From Streptomyces tendae (GTDB lineage Bacteria > Actinomycetota > Actinomycetes > Streptomycetales > Streptomycetaceae): a stretch of 64,000 bases of DNA. The notes under the pieces were generated by a model. That model did not search any database and was not told where the DNA came from. It saw only the letters and a list, made by a program, of their open reading frames with translations. The position numbers were made by a program, and so were the translations under genes. Positions 27,715-35,578 of the stretch are shown piece after piece. The stretch's first letter is position 1, and each line of letters starts with the position of its first letter. The DNA is taken from assembly GCF_014650435.1 (NCBI RefSeq), contig NZ_BMUY01000002.1:62001-126000 (forward strand). Reading direction: 5' to 3'.

Positions 27715-28356
27715 TTAGCGAGCTTCCCCGTAGTGCGGCCGCCCCGCCGCGAAGGGGTTCTCCTCCCCCTCCGCCAGCACACCGACGAACGGCTCGCCCT
27801 CGCCGGCGAAGGTGTACGCGCCGCCCCGGACGCGTTCGATCAGGCCGCGGGTCCACTCGGCACCCGAGTCCGCCGAATGCACCCAGTAGTTCATGATCTC
27901 GCCGATGTGCCCGTACTGTCCGGGCCCCTCCGCGGGCATGTAGTACTCGGTGACGGCGGCGCGCCACTCCCCGATCTTCCGCACCCGCTCCTCGAGGAGA
28001 GCGAGCGCCTCCTCGCGCGGGAGGTCGACCATGAAGCCGAGCGCCGCGGTGAGCACGTCGGGCCGCTGGTCGTAGGCGGTGAGGTAGGCGCGGAGCAGGG
28101 TGAGGTACTCCTCGGTGCCCTGCTCCGTGATCTCGTACTCCACCCGCGGCGGCCCGCCCGCCGTGGACGGCGCGATCTCGTGCGCGAGGAGCAGCCCCTG
28201 TTTCGCCATCTGCTTCAGCGCGTGGTAGATCGAACCGGGCTTGGCGTTGGACCACTCGTGCGCGCCCCAGTACTCCAGGTCGTTGCGCACCTGGTAGCCG
28301 TGGGCCCGCCCGTGCTGGCGGACGGCGCCGAGCACGAGGAGACGGATCGCTGACAT
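27715..28356 (-). CDS. PadR-family transcriptional regulator
   Basis: A 213-residue regulator. The N-terminal winged helix reads RLLVLGAVRQHGRAHGYQVRNDLEYWG, then PGSIYHALKQMAKQGLLLAHE and PPRVEYEITEQGTEEY, followed by a long PadR C-terminal (Vir_act_alpha_C) dimerisation part. PadR repressors commonly sit beside and control ABC drug exporters, as here. TAGGCT lies 6 nt before the ATG (28363-28368), suggesting a leaderless mRNA. Confidence 0.93.
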   Translation of the reverse strand: MSAIRLLVLGAVRQHGRAHGYQVRNDLEYWGAHEWSNAKPGSIYHALKQMAKQGLLLAHEIAPSTAGGPPRVEYEITEQGTEEYLTLLRAYLTAYDQRPDVLTAALGFMVDLPREEALALLEERVRKIGEWRAAVTEYYMPAEGPGQYGHIGEIMNYWVHSADSGAEWTRGLIERVRGGAYTFAGEGEPFVGVLAEGEENPFAAGRPHYGEAR

Positions 28357-28427
28357 GGCTCCAGCCTATGACCCGCCCGTCGCTCCCCGGCGCCGGTGTC
28401 CGCCCGCGGCAGGCGTCGGAACGCGCC

Positions 28428-29888
28428 TCAGAACGGGAAGCCGCTGCGCCCGTGCTGCACGGAGATCCACTTCTGGGTGGTGAAGGCGTCCATCATGGTG
28501 TCGCCGTTGAGACGGCCGATGCCGGAGTGCTTCTCACCGCCGAAGGGCACGATCGGCTCGTCGTGCACGGTCCCGTCGTTCACGTGGAACATGCCGGTGT
28601 CGATCTGCTTGGCGAAGTTGACCCCGCGCTCGACGTCCCCGGTGTGCACGGCGCCGCTCAGCCCGTACGGCGTGTCGTTGACGAGGCGTACGGCCTCCTC
28701 CTCGCCGTCGAAGGGGACGAGGAAGGCGACCGGTCCGAAGACCTCCTGCCGCAACAGCGCGGAGTCGGCGGGCAGGCCGGTGAGGACCGACGGCTCGACC
28801 AGGTTGTCGGTGACCGTGCCGCGCACCAGGGCGGTGGCGCCCTCGGCGAGGGCCTGCTCGACGACGCCGGAGAGCGCGTCCGCCTGCGAGGAGTTGATCA
28901 CCGGGCCGATGACGGTCTCGGGGTCGCGCGGGTCGCCGGTCTTGAGGGTGCTCACCTTGGCGACGAACTTCTCGGTGAACTCGTCGGCCACCGCGCGGTC
29001 GACCAGCACGCGGTTGGCGGCCATGCAGACCTGGCCCTGGTGGACGTAGCGGCTGAAGACGGCGGCGTCGACCGCGTAGTCGACGTCGGCGTCGTCCAGG
29101 ACCACCAGCGCGCTGTTGCCGCCCAGTTCGAGGACCGAGCGCTTGAAGTTGGCGGCGCAGACCGTGGCCACGTGGCGGCCGACCTTGTCGGAGCCGGTGA
29201 AGGAGATCACCTTGGGGACCGGGTGCTCGATGAAGGCGTCGCCGATCTCCGCGATGTCGGTGACCACGACGTTGAGCAGGCCGCCCGGCAGTCCCGCGTC
29301 CTGAAGGATCTTCGCGACCAGCGTGCCGCCGACGATGGGCGTGTTCTGGTGCGGCTTGAGGACGACGCCGTTGCCCAGGGCGAGGGCCGGGGCGACCGAC
29401 TTCAGGGAGAGCAGGAAGGGGAAGTTGAAGGGGCTGATGACGCCCACGACACCGACCGGCACCCGGTAGACACGGTTCTCCTTGCCGTCGACCGGGGAGG
29501 GGATGATCCGGCCCTCGGGGCGCAGCGCCAGGTGGACCGCCTCGCGCAGGAACTCCTTGGCGAGGTGCAGTTCGAAGGCGGCCTTCAGCCGGGTGCCGCC
29601 CAGTTCGGCGACGATCGCCTCGCTGATCTCGGCCTCGCGCTCCTCCACCAGGCGCAGCGCCTTCTCGAACACCGCGCGGCGCGCGTACGGGTTCGTCGCG
29701 GCCCACTGCTTCTGCGCGCGCTCGGCGGCCCGGTAGGCGGCGTCGACCTCGTCGGCCGTGGCTATCGTGATCGAGGCGAGCTTCTCGTTGTCGTACGGGT
29801 TGAAGTCGATGATGTCCCAGGAGCCGGTGCCCGGACGCCACTCGCCGTCGATGTACTGCTGGGCGAGGTCGGTGAAGTACGACGACAT
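28428..29888 (-). CDS. Aldehyde dehydrogenase (benzaldehyde/vanillin dehydrogenase type)
   Basis: A 486-residue NAD(P)-dependent enzyme oxidising aldehydes to acids. The motifs are VISPFNFPFLLSLKSVAPALALGNGVVLKPH, SFTGSDKVGRHVA, the catalytic Glu in LELGGNSALVVLDDAD and the nucleophile Cys in HQGQVCMAANRVLVD. The end GEKHSGIGRLNG fits. Aromatic-aldehyde members show this HQGQVC pattern. ATG 29888 (MSSYFTDLAQ) with GAGGAA upstream is chosen although the frame runs further. It is on the same strand as the XRE gene behind it. Confidence 0.93.
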   Translation of the reverse strand: MSSYFTDLAQQYIDGEWRPGTGSWDIIDFNPYDNEKLASITIATADEVDAAYRAAERAQKQWAATNPYARRAVFEKALRLVEEREAEISEAIVAELGGTRLKAAFELHLAKEFLREAVHLALRPEGRIIPSPVDGKENRVYRVPVGVVGVISPFNFPFLLSLKSVAPALALGNGVVLKPHQNTPIVGGTLVAKILQDAGLPGGLLNVVVTDIAEIGDAFIEHPVPKVISFTGSDKVGRHVATVCAANFKRSVLELGGNSALVVLDDADVDYAVDAAVFSRYVHQGQVCMAANRVLVDRAVADEFTEKFVAKVSTLKTGDPRDPETVIGPVINSSQADALSGVVEQALAEGATALVRGTVTDNLVEPSVLTGLPADSALLRQEVFGPVAFLVPFDGEEEAVRLVNDTPYGLSGAVHTGDVERGVNFAKQIDTGMFHVNDGTVHDEPIVPFGGEKHSGIGRLNGDTMMDAFTTQKWISVQHGRSGFPF

Positions 29889-29962
29889 GTGTTCCTCAAT
29901 CCCCTTAGCTGCCGCAGCCGCCGCGAGCGAGCCGCCTGATTGGGCGTCATCGTACTGACGTT

Positions 29963-30823
29963 TCAGGAGAGTTGGAGGAGTCCCCGCAGAAGGTCCCGGC
30001 TCTCGTCCGGCCCCGGGCTGTCCTGCTGGAGTTCCTTCAGCGCCGTCTCGTACTGGGTGACGTCCTCCTGCTTGTCCAGGTACAGCGCGCTGGTGAGCTG
30101 CTCCAGGTAGACGACGTCCGAGAGGTCGGACTCGGGGAAGCTGAGGAGCGTGAACGCGCCACTCTCGCCGGAGTGCCCGCCGAAGCCGAACGGCATGACC
30201 TGGAGGCGCACATTGGGGCGCTCGGACACCTCGATCAGGTGCTGGAGCTGGCCGCGCATCACCTCGCGGTCGCCGTACGGGCGGCGCAGGGCGGCCTCGT
30301 CCAGCACGATGTGGAACTCCGGGGCGTTCTCCGCGACCAGGTGCTTCTGCCGCTCCAGGCGCAGCGCCACCCGCCGCTCGACGTCCGCCTCGCCGGCGCC
30401 CTTCATGCCGCGCCGGACGACCGCGCGGGCGTACTCCTCGGTCTGCAGCAGGCCGTGCACGAACTGCACCTCGTAGGCACGGATCAGCGAGGCGGCGCCC
30501 TCCAGCCCCACGTAGGTGGGGAACCAGCTGGGCAGCACATCCGAGTAACTGTGCCACCAGCCCGCGACATTGGCCTCCTTGGCCAGGGAGAGCAGGGAGG
30601 CGCGCTCCTGCTCGTCCGTGATGCCGTACAGCGTCAGCAGGTCCTCGACGTCCCTCGTCTTGAAGCTCACCCGGCCCAGCTCCATCCGGCTGATCTTCGA
30701 CTCGGAGGCGCGGATCGAGTAGCCCGCGGCCTCTCGCGTGATCCCCCGCGTCTCACGCAGTCGCCTGAGTTGTGATCCGAGCAGCATGCGCCGCACCACC
30801 GATCCGGGCTCTCCCGCGCTCAC
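29963..30823 (-). CDS. XRE-type HTH regulator with DUF5753
   Basis: About 286 residues. An N-terminal helix-turn-helix (LLGSQLRRLRETRGITREAAGYSIRASESKISRMELGRVSFK) is followed by DUF5753 (WWHSYSDVLPSWFPTYVGLEGAASLIRAYEVQFVHGLLQTEEYARAV and VMPFG). Streptomyces carries many such regulators, typically beside a DUF397 gene and an anti-sigma-like ATPase, as here (WhiJ/AbaA-like loci). GTG 30823 is chosen because GGGGAGG precedes it; a TTG at 30841 is the open-frame limit. It probably controls its two neighbours, whose upstream regions share a motif. Confidence 0.9.
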   Translation of the reverse strand: MSAGEPGSVVRRMLLGSQLRRLRETRGITREAAGYSIRASESKISRMELGRVSFKTRDVEDLLTLYGITDEQERASLLSLAKEANVAGWWHSYSDVLPSWFPTYVGLEGAASLIRAYEVQFVHGLLQTEEYARAVVRRGMKGAGEADVERRVALRLERQKHLVAENAPEFHIVLDEAALRRPYGDREVMRGQLQHLIEVSERPNVRLQVMPFGFGGHSGESGAFTLLSFPESDLSDVVYLEQLTSALYLDKQEDVTQYETALKELQQDSPGPDESRDLLRGLLQLS

Positions 30824-31144
30824 GTTCGCCAGCCTCCCCAACCGTCTTCAGGGGCCGCAGTCTGCCACTAAAACACTTCGAGCAGTACTCGTCCGGTTAC
30901 GGAAACGGAATCGAGCCAAAGGAAATGGGCAGGATCATGCACGCCGCGGGTCGGAACCGGCCTCCGCAGGAGATGAAAGGGAGGCGAAGACGACGGAAAA
31001 ATTGACCAACAAGCGGTACGGGCAGGTCCATTTCGGTCACGTGCACGTGCATCTGCCCTTGCATCTGAGGTACGCATCCGAAACCATGGTCCCCGCACCA
31101 CCGCGCCGCATCGCTACGACCGCGAATTCCCGGGAGTGCCTCGC
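30824..31144. other. Regulatory region between the XRE gene and the Bergerat ATPase gene
   Basis: A 321-bp divergent non-coding region. It contains the CACGTGCACGTGCATCTGCC element at 31038-31067 (listed), an AT-richer tract near 30868-30900 and CGAG-CAGTA-CTCG at 30879-30891. The short open frames here lack codon bias and are not called. Confidence 0.5.
31038..31067. promoter_or_regulatory. Shared TGCA-rich element upstream of the Bergerat ATPase gene
   Basis: CACGTGCACGTGCATCTGCC followed by CTTGCATCTG closely resembles, in gene orientation, the element at 31987-32016 before the DUF397 gene (GTGCACGTGCATTTGCTCAT, then GCATCTGC). This suggests one DNA-binding protein, perhaps the neighbouring XRE regulator, acts on both. 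Confidence 0.6.
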
Positions 31145-31630
31145 ATGGGGACGAATGGATCGACCATGCTCGAGCCGTTACGGCAGGGCCTTCCGCCACT
31201 CGACCCCGCGGCCGTGTCCAACGCCGCCTCCTGCGCCCTGCCACCCCGTTTCGAAGCGGTGCGCGAGGCCCGGAGGTTCACCCGCAGAACGCTCGACGGC
31301 TGGGAGACCGGCGACCGCTTCGACGACGTCTGCCTGGTGGTCTCGGAACTGGTCACCAACGCCCTGCGGCACGCGCTGCCGGCGGACACCCCGCGCCACG
31401 ACGAACAGCACGGACCGGTGCGGCTGCACCTGATGCGCTGGACCGAGCGGCTGGTGTGCGCGGTGCGCGACCCCAGCCACGACAGCCCGGTGGCCCGCGA
31501 GACCGACGACTTCTCGGCGGAATCGGGCCGGGGCCTGTTCCTCGTCGACTCCTTCAGCGACAGCTGGGGCTGGCACCCGCTCGCCGGGACGCTCAACGGC
31601 AAGGTGGTCTGGGCGCTGTTCCGCGTCTAG
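31145..31630 (+). CDS. Bergerat-fold ATP-binding protein, anti-sigma-factor-like kinase, with a TTA codon
   Basis: A 161-residue RsbW/SpoIIAB-like protein: AVREARRFTRRTLDGW, then CLVVSELVTNALRHALP (the N box with conserved Asn), VRDPSH and ESGRGLFLVDSFSDSWGW (the G1 box). Such proteins bind and phosphorylate anti-anti-sigma factors or hold sigma factors. ATG 31145 with GGGAG upstream is preferred to GTG 31136. Codon 12 is TTA (31178-31180), so translation should depend on the bldA tRNA and be delayed to development. It forms a triad with the XRE and DUF397 genes. Confidence 0.88.
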   Translation: MGTNGSTMLEPLRQGLPPLDPAAVSNAASCALPPRFEAVREARRFTRRTLDGWETGDRFDDVCLVVSELVTNALRHALPADTPRHDEQHGPVRLHLMRWTERLVCAVRDPSHDSPVARETDDFSAESGRGLFLVDSFSDSWGWHPLAGTLNGKVVWALFRV

Positions 31631-31659
31631 GACCTGTCCGGGCGGGCCGGACGCCCGGG

Positions 31660-31911
31660 TCAGCTCGCGATCAGGTGGTCGAACTCGCCGTCCTTGATGC
31701 CCAGCAGCATGGCCTCGATCTCGGCACGCGTGTAGACGAGCGCGGGACCGTCGGGGAAGCGGGAGTTGCGCACCGCCACCGCGCCGTCGGGCAGGCGCGC
31801 GAACTCCACGCACGATCCCTGCGAGTTGCTGCGCCGGCTCTTCTGCCAGGCCGCATCGTGCAACTGCGTGGCGGCCATGCCGTTGTACACGTCGTACACG
31901 TCGTGGTCCAC
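31660..31911 (-). CDS. DUF397 small regulatory protein
   Basis: An 83-residue protein: AAWQKSRRSNSQGSCVEFARLPDGAVAVRNSRFPDGPALVYTRAEIEAMLLGIKDGEFDHLI. This is the DUF397 signature seen in BldB-like and WhiJ-associated small proteins. In described loci the DUF397 protein antagonises the partner XRE regulator. GTG 31911 has GGGGAG 6 nt upstream and is preferred to the open-frame GTG 31932. TATGAT near 31970 (minus strand) is a good -10, with the shared TGCA element just upstream. Confidence 0.88.
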   Translation of the reverse strand: MDHDVYDVYNGMAATQLHDAAWQKSRRSNSQGSCVEFARLPDGAVAVRNSRFPDGPALVYTRAEIEAMLLGIKDGEFDHLIAS

Positions 31912-31986
31912 AGGTCGCTCCCCGGTGTGCACTGGCTGATGTGGCCATTGATGCAGTGGTCAACTGATCCGGATCATAACCCTGTT

Positions 31987-32016
31987 CACGTGCAGATGCA
32001 TGAGCAAATGCACGTG
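31987..32016. promoter_or_regulatory. Inverted TGCA-rich element upstream of the DUF397 gene
   Basis: CACGTGCA (31987-31994) and TGCACGTG (32009-32016) are inverted 8-bp arms around GATGCATGAGCAAA. The element sits where an activator or repressor of the DUF397 promoter would bind. It resembles 31038-31067. Confidence 0.6.
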
Positions 32017-32142
32017 CACGCGCGGTGTTCCCGCGGTTACAGCTTTGACGACCGCTTTACCGAGCCCTGCCCTCTACGACGCCGGGGCCCGGGAAGTCGT
32101 TCCCGCATGTGCCCCCGAATTCGAAGAATATGCAACAACATG

Positions 32143-32191
32143 CGACAACACCGGGGCCCGACCGGTACGGGCGCGCCCCGGTGTTGTCGCT
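32143..32191 (-). terminator. Hairpin terminator of the rpmG-rpmE-cobW-rpsR unit
   Basis: GCGACAACACCGGGGC (32143-32158) and GCCCCGGTGTTGTCGC (32176-32191) pair perfectly over 16 bp with a 17-nt loop. It lies 25 nt after the rpsR stop on the minus strand. Confidence 0.8.
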
Positions 32192-32215
32192 GGTGCGTGA
32201 GGTACGGCGGGCGGG

Positions 32216-32455
32216 TCAGCGCGTGCCGTACGGCAGCAGCGCCATCTCGCGGGCGTTCTTGATCGCCCTGGCCAGCTGCCGCTGCTGCTGGGAGGTCACG
32301 CGGGTGACGCGACGGCTGCGGATCTTGCCGCGGTCGGAGATGAACTTCCGCAGCAGCTCGGTGTCCTTGTAGTCGACGTACGTCACTCCCGCCTGGTCCA
32401 GGGGGTTGGGACGCTGCCGGGCGGGCGTGCGGTCGTTCTTGCGGGGTCGGGGCAT
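32216..32455 (-). CDS. rpsR2: 30S ribosomal protein S18, second paralogue
   Basis: A 79-residue S18: [62 protein letters not shown]. It lacks zinc-ligand cysteines. Together with S14, L28, L31 and L33 it forms the zinc-independent ribosomal set induced when Zur loses zinc. ATG 32455 lies 5 nt after the cobW-like stop, so it is the last gene of that operon. Confidence 0.95.
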   Translation of the reverse strand: MPRPRKNDRTPARQRPNPLDQAGVTYVDYKDTELLRKFISDRGKIRSRRVTRVTSQQQRQLARAIKNAREMALLPYGTR

Positions 32456-32460
32456 GGGGG

Positions 32461-33651
32461 TCAGACCTCCAGGAGGGTGTCGAAGGCGGGCGGCAGCCGG
32501 TCCCAGGCGGCCTGCCCCGCGGCGTACTCGGCGTCGGTCAGCAGGCAGGACTCCAGGAGCCGTTCCAGGCCGTCCCGGTCGAGGCCGGGGGAGGTGAAGA
32601 CCAGGTGCTGGCAGCGGTCGCCGTGCTCGGGGTGCCAGTCCAGCGCGGCGGCGGCGCGGCGCACGGGCGGCACCAGTTCCCACGCGGCGTCGGGGAGCGA
32701 GGCGAGCCACGGTCCCGCGCTCTCCACGCACAGCGCACCGCCGGCGGCGTCCCAGTGCAGCAGCGTGTCCCCCTTGCCGGCCAGCCAGAACCGCCCCCGG
32801 CTGCGGGCCGCGGCGCAGGTCAGGTCCTCGAGCGCCGCGTACAGCCGCTCCGGGTGGAAGGGGCGGCGGCGGTGCCAGACCAGGGTGGCGACGCCGTGCG
32901 CGTCGGCCTCGGCGGGCAGCAGGGCGCAGGCCGGGTGCTGGGCGGCTGCCGCGGCCTCCACGTCGAACCCGGCGAGGGCGGCCCGCGCCAGCTCCGGGCT
33001 CGCGTGGGGTGCGCCCGCCGGGTTCCCGTGGCCGATCGGGACCCGGCGGGCCGTCGGATGGAGCTGGGCCAGCAGCTCGCGGTCCTCCTCGTCGGCCTCC
33101 GGCGAGCCGGGGAGGGAGTCGGCGAGCGCCAGGACGGAGGCGTACTCCAGCTGCCGCGCGAAGGTGTCGGCGACGGTGCGCTGGTCGGTGGCCGCGGCGG
33201 CGAGGCCGCCCTCGGCGAGGTCGTCGCCGTTGCCGAGGTACGGCAGGACCAGGGCGGGGTCGACGGCGGTGATCACGCCGGCGACGGTGAAGCCGCCGGC
33301 CGTCACCACCTCCGCCATCGCCTTGGGCTCGACGGAGTCCCACAGCTCGACGACCGCCAGCGGGGTGCCCCCGGCCTCCGCGAGCCGGACCAGCTCGGGG
33401 ACGAGGTCCTCGCGCAGCGCACAGCACGCGCAGTCGTTGACCAGGGGCGCCTCGCCCGCGGCGAGGATGCCGGTGGCGTCCCGCACGGTCCGTACGACCG
33501 TCCCCGCGGTGGCCGTCGCCAGGTCGTGGTGGAGGACGACGCTGCCCGGCACGTCGGCGAGCAGCCGGGCCACGGCCGCCCTGCGCGCGTCGGCGTGCAG
33601 CCCGCCGACGATCACCACCGGCGGTTCGGGGAAGCGGCCCTGCCCGCTCAT
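32461..33651 (-). CDS. CobW/COG0523-like protein lacking a recognisable P-loop
   Basis: A 396-residue protein of the COG0523 metallochaperone family. The CxCC metal motif is present ([13 protein letters not shown]), as are [13 protein letters not shown] and the C-terminal CobW_C part ([42 protein letters not shown]). The N-terminus [20 protein letters not shown] replaces the usual GxxGxGKT, so GTP binding is doubtful. ATG 33651 overlaps the rpmE stop (ATGA). Its place in the Zur cluster argues for a role in zinc allocation under starvation. Confidence 0.88.
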   Translation of the reverse strand: MSGQGRFPEPPVVIVGGLHADARRAAVARLLADVPGSVVLHHDLATATAGTVVRTVRDATGILAAGEAPLVNDCACCALREDLVPELVRLAEAGGTPLAVVELWDSVEPKAMAEVVTAGGFTVAGVITAVDPALVLPYLGNGDDLAEGGLAAAATDQRTVADTFARQLEYASVLALADSLPGSPEADEEDRELLAQLHPTARRVPIGHGNPAGAPHASPELARAALAGFDVEAAAAAQHPACALLPAEADAHGVATLVWHRRRPFHPERLYAALEDLTCAAARSRGRFWLAGKGDTLLHWDAAGGALCVESAGPWLASLPDAAWELVPPVRRAAAALDWHPEHGDRCQHLVFTSPGLDRDGLERLLESCLLTDAEYAAGQAAWDRLPPAFDTLLEV

Positions 33652-33902
33652 GCCCCGTCCTGCTTCCCGTACCGGCGCTCGAAGCGCTCCACGCGTCCGG
33701 CGGTGTCCAGGACGCGGGCGGTGCCGGTGTAGAAGGGGTGGCTGACGTGGGAGACCTCGACGTCGACGACCGGGTAGGTGCGGCCGTCCTCCCACTCGAC
33801 GGTGCGCTCACTGGTCATGGTCGAGCGGGTGAGGAAGGCGTAGTTCGCGGCCCGGTCCCGGAAGACGACGGGGCGGTACTCGGGGTGGATTCCCTTGCGC
33901 AC
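33648..33902 (-). CDS. rpmE2: 50S ribosomal protein L31 type B (zinc-free)
   Basis: An 84-residue L31[30 protein letters not shown], then [34 protein letters not shown]. It lacks the CxxC motifs of zinc L31. GTG 33902 has GAGGAG upstream. It lies 6 nt behind rpmG and overlaps the CobW-like gene, so all are co-transcribed. Such paralogues replace the zinc form and free its zinc. Confidence 0.95.
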   Translation of the reverse strand: MRKGIHPEYRPVVFRDRAANYAFLTRSTMTSERTVEWEDGRTYPVVDVEVSHVSHPFYTGTARVLDTAGRVERFERRYGKQDGA

Positions 33903-33908
33903 GGCGTC

Positions 33909-34073
33909 TCAGCGCTCCTCTCGGAAGTCGACGTGGCGGCCGGCCATCGGGTCGTACTTGCGCAGGACCAGGCGGTCCGGATCGTTGCGGCGGTTCTTGC
34001 GGGTGACGTAGGTGTAGCCGGTCCCGGCGGTGGACCGGAGCTTGACGACCGGGCGGAGTTCGGTGCGTGCCAT
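33909..34073 (-). CDS. rpmG: 50S ribosomal protein L33, zinc-free paralogue
   Basis: A 54-residue protein read from ATG 34073: [20 protein letters not shown], then [25 protein letters not shown], ending REER. It has no cysteines, so it is the zinc-independent form. No ribosome site is present, but TAAGAT lies 6 nt before the ATG (34080-34085), indicating a leaderless mRNA. The Zur box sits directly behind that -10. It is first gene of the minus-strand operon. Confidence 0.93.
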   Translation of the reverse strand: MARTELRPVVKLRSTAGTGYTYVTRKNRRNDPDRLVLRKYDPMAGRHVDFREER

Positions 34074-34079
34074 GCTGCT

Positions 34080-34085
34080 ATCTTA
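34080..34085 (-). promoter_or_regulatory. -10 element of leaderless rpmG transcript
   Basis: TAAGAT on the minus strand is 6 nt before the rpmG ATG, and the Zur box starts 1 nt further upstream, so Zur binding would cover the -35 to -10 region. Confidence 0.6.
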
Positions 34086-34086
34086 C

Positions 34087-34107
34087 TGAAAATGAATTCC
34101 ATTAACA
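34087..34107. promoter_or_regulatory. Zur box between the divergent ribosomal-protein operons
   Basis: The 21-bp site begins TGAAAATGAATTC and ends CATTAACA. It is a palindrome of the form TG-NN-AATG-N-AATT-N-CATT-NN-CA, fitting known actinobacterial Zur operators. One site can control both the rpmG-rpmE-cobW-rpsR and the rpmB-rpsN operons. Confidence 0.85.
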
Positions 34108-34145
34108 GCTAGGGCCCGTCCGGCCCGGAGGAGAGGTACGTCACC

Positions 34146-34382
34146 GTGTCCGCCCACTGCATGCTGACCGGGGCCCGGCCCGGCTTCGGCAACCGCATCT
34201 CCCACTCCCACCGGCGCACTTCGCGCCGCTTCGACCCCAACATCCAGACCAAGCGCTACTGGCTGCCGAGCGAGAACCGGCACGTACGGCTGCGGCTGAG
34301 CACGAAGGGGATCCGGACGGTCGACTCGATCGGCGTCGAGGCGGCCGTGGCGCGCATCCGTGCCCGTGGGGTGAGGATCTGA
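34146..34382 (+). CDS. rpmB2: 50S ribosomal protein L28, zinc-free paralogue
   Basis: A 78-residue L28: [58 protein letters not shown]. The paired cysteines of zinc L28 are missing. GTG 34146 follows GGAGGAGAGG. Its stop overlaps the rpsN start by one base (TGATG). Zur-regulated with the divergent operon. Confidence 0.95.
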   Translation: MSAHCMLTGARPGFGNRISHSHRRTSRRFDPNIQTKRYWLPSENRHVRLRLSTKGIRTVDSIGVEAAVARIRARGVRI

Positions 34383-34687
34383 TGGCGAAGAAGAGCAAGA
34401 TCGCGAAGAACGAGCAGCGGCGGGAGATCGTCGCGCGGTACGCGGCACGCCGGGCCGAGCTGAAAGAGATCCTCCGCCGGCCCTCGTCGACGGAGGCCGA
34501 ACGGCTCGCCGCCCAGCGGGAACTGCGCAGGCAGCCGCGCGACGCGAGCCCCACGCGGGTGCGCAACCGCGACCAGGTGGACGGACGCCCGCGCGGATAC
34601 TTCCGCGTCTTCGGGCTCTCCCGGGTGAATCTGCGCGAGCAGGCGCATGCCGGGCATCTTCCCGGGGTGCGCAAGTCCTCCTGGTAG
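34382..34687 (+). CDS. rpsN2: 30S ribosomal protein S14, zinc-free long form
   Basis: A 101-residue S14 of the long C-minus type: [31 protein letters not shown] and the end [43 protein letters not shown]. It has no zinc cysteines, unlike the 61-residue zinc S14. ATG overlaps the rpmB stop, so it is coupled. Confidence 0.96.
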   Translation: MAKKSKIAKNEQRREIVARYAARRAELKEILRRPSSTEAERLAAQRELRRQPRDASPTRVRNRDQVDGRPRGYFRVFGLSRVNLREQAHAGHLPGVRKSSW

Positions 34688-34739
34688 CTTGCGGCTGTTC
34701 GGGGCCGAACGGCCGTCCGGCTACAGCTTGGAGCTTCCG

Positions 34740-35480
34740 GTGACGTGGGTGACTGCGGGGAACAGGGCGAGCACGGAGAACACGACGCGCACGATGCCGA
34801 CCACGGGGGCGGCGCGGGTCACGGGTGCGGCGAATGCGGCGGGTACGGCAGATACGGCGGATACAGCGGATACCGCTGGTACGGCTGGTGCGGCTGCGGC
34901 TGGTACGGCGACCGTGCCGCGTGCGGACGTTCCGCGCGGCGGGGCCCCGCACCGGCGGGCGCGCCGCCCGTCCGTGCGCGCCGCGGCGCTCGGCCTCGGC
35001 CTGGCGGGCGCGCTGGTCCTGACCGCCTGCACCGACGACGGGGGCTCCGACAGCGGCTCGGGCGAGGGCTCGGCCGGCGGCGACAAGTCCTCGGCGGCGC
35101 CCGGCGCGTCCGCGAGCACGGACCCGGGCGGCGCCGGGGGCGGGTCCCCGTCCGCCGGTGCCGCCGGGGAGCTGGAGGGCAGCTGGCTGGCGACCACCGA
35201 CGGCCAGGCCGTCGCCCTGATGGTCACCGGCGGCAAGGCGGCCCTGTTCGCCACCGGCGGGACCGTGTGCAGCGGTACGACGGAGGAGACCTCCGGCACC
35301 CGGACGATCCACCTCAAGTGCACCGCCGGCGACGACGACCGGTCGACCGGCAAGGTCGGGGCCGTCGACGCCACCTCGCTCACGGTGGCCTGGGAGGGCG
35401 AACTCGGCGAGGAGACGTACACCAGGTCCGAGGGCGGCTCGCTCCCGCCCGGCCTGCCGACCGCCGGCCTCGGGTCCTGA
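34740..35480 (+). CDS. Putative lipoprotein with low-complexity N-terminal extension
   Basis: About 246 residues. A long N-terminal region with Ala-Asp-Thr / Ala-Gly-Thr tripeptide repeats (9-bp DNA repeats at about 34838-34912) precedes a basic stretch RRARRPSVRAAALGLG and a lipobox LVLTAC. After the Cys come a Ser/Gly linker and a small beta-rich domain (GSWLATTDGQAVALMVTGGKAALFATGGTVC, later SLTVAWEGELGEETYTRS). Because signal peptides seldom start at residue 60-80, translation may begin nearer, for example at GTG before PRADVP. GTG 34740 has GGAG upstream. Function unknown. Confidence 0.65.
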   Translation: MTWVTAGNRASTENTTRTMPTTGAARVTGAANAAGTADTADTADTAGTAGAAAAGTATVPRADVPRGGAPHRRARRPSVRAAALGLGLAGALVLTACTDDGGSDSGSGEGSAGGDKSSAAPGASASTDPGGAGGGSPSAGAAGELEGSWLATTDGQAVALMVTGGKAALFATGGTVCSGTTEETSGTRTIHLKCTAGDDDRSTGKVGAVDATSLTVAWEGELGEETYTRSEGGSLPPGLPTAGLGS

Positions 35481-35482
35481 AC

Positions 35483-35578
35483 GGGCCGTACGGCCGGTGC
35501 CGGTTCAGCCTCGGGCCGTAAGGCCGGAGCTGGTTCCCCCCCCCGGCTGTAGGGCCGGATCCGGTTCAGCCTCAGCCC
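35483..35578. repeat. Three imperfect tandem repeats at the convergent gene ends
   Basis: Units of about 30-34 bp begin GGGCCGTACGGCCGGTGCCG (35483), GGGCCGTAAGGCCGGAGCTG (35513) and GGCTGTAGGGCCGGATCCGG (35545). Each holds an inverted GGCC-rich core that could form a small hairpin, so the set may act as a terminator between the two converging genes. The last unit overlaps the stop of the DUF2786 gene. Confidence 0.55.

Noticed and set aside
30772..31005. Short plus-strand frame in the XRE-ATPase divergent region
   Set aside because: It overlaps the XRE gene start and lacks coding bias.
31018..31060. Hairpin GGGCAG...CTGCCC as an RNA riboswitch
   Set aside because: Arms are only 6 bp, there is no conserved aptamer pattern, and the shared TGCA element explains the sequence better.
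35530..35545. Poly-C run as a possible phase-variable tract
   Set aside because: It lies in a non-coding spacer between convergent genes, so slippage would not switch any product.
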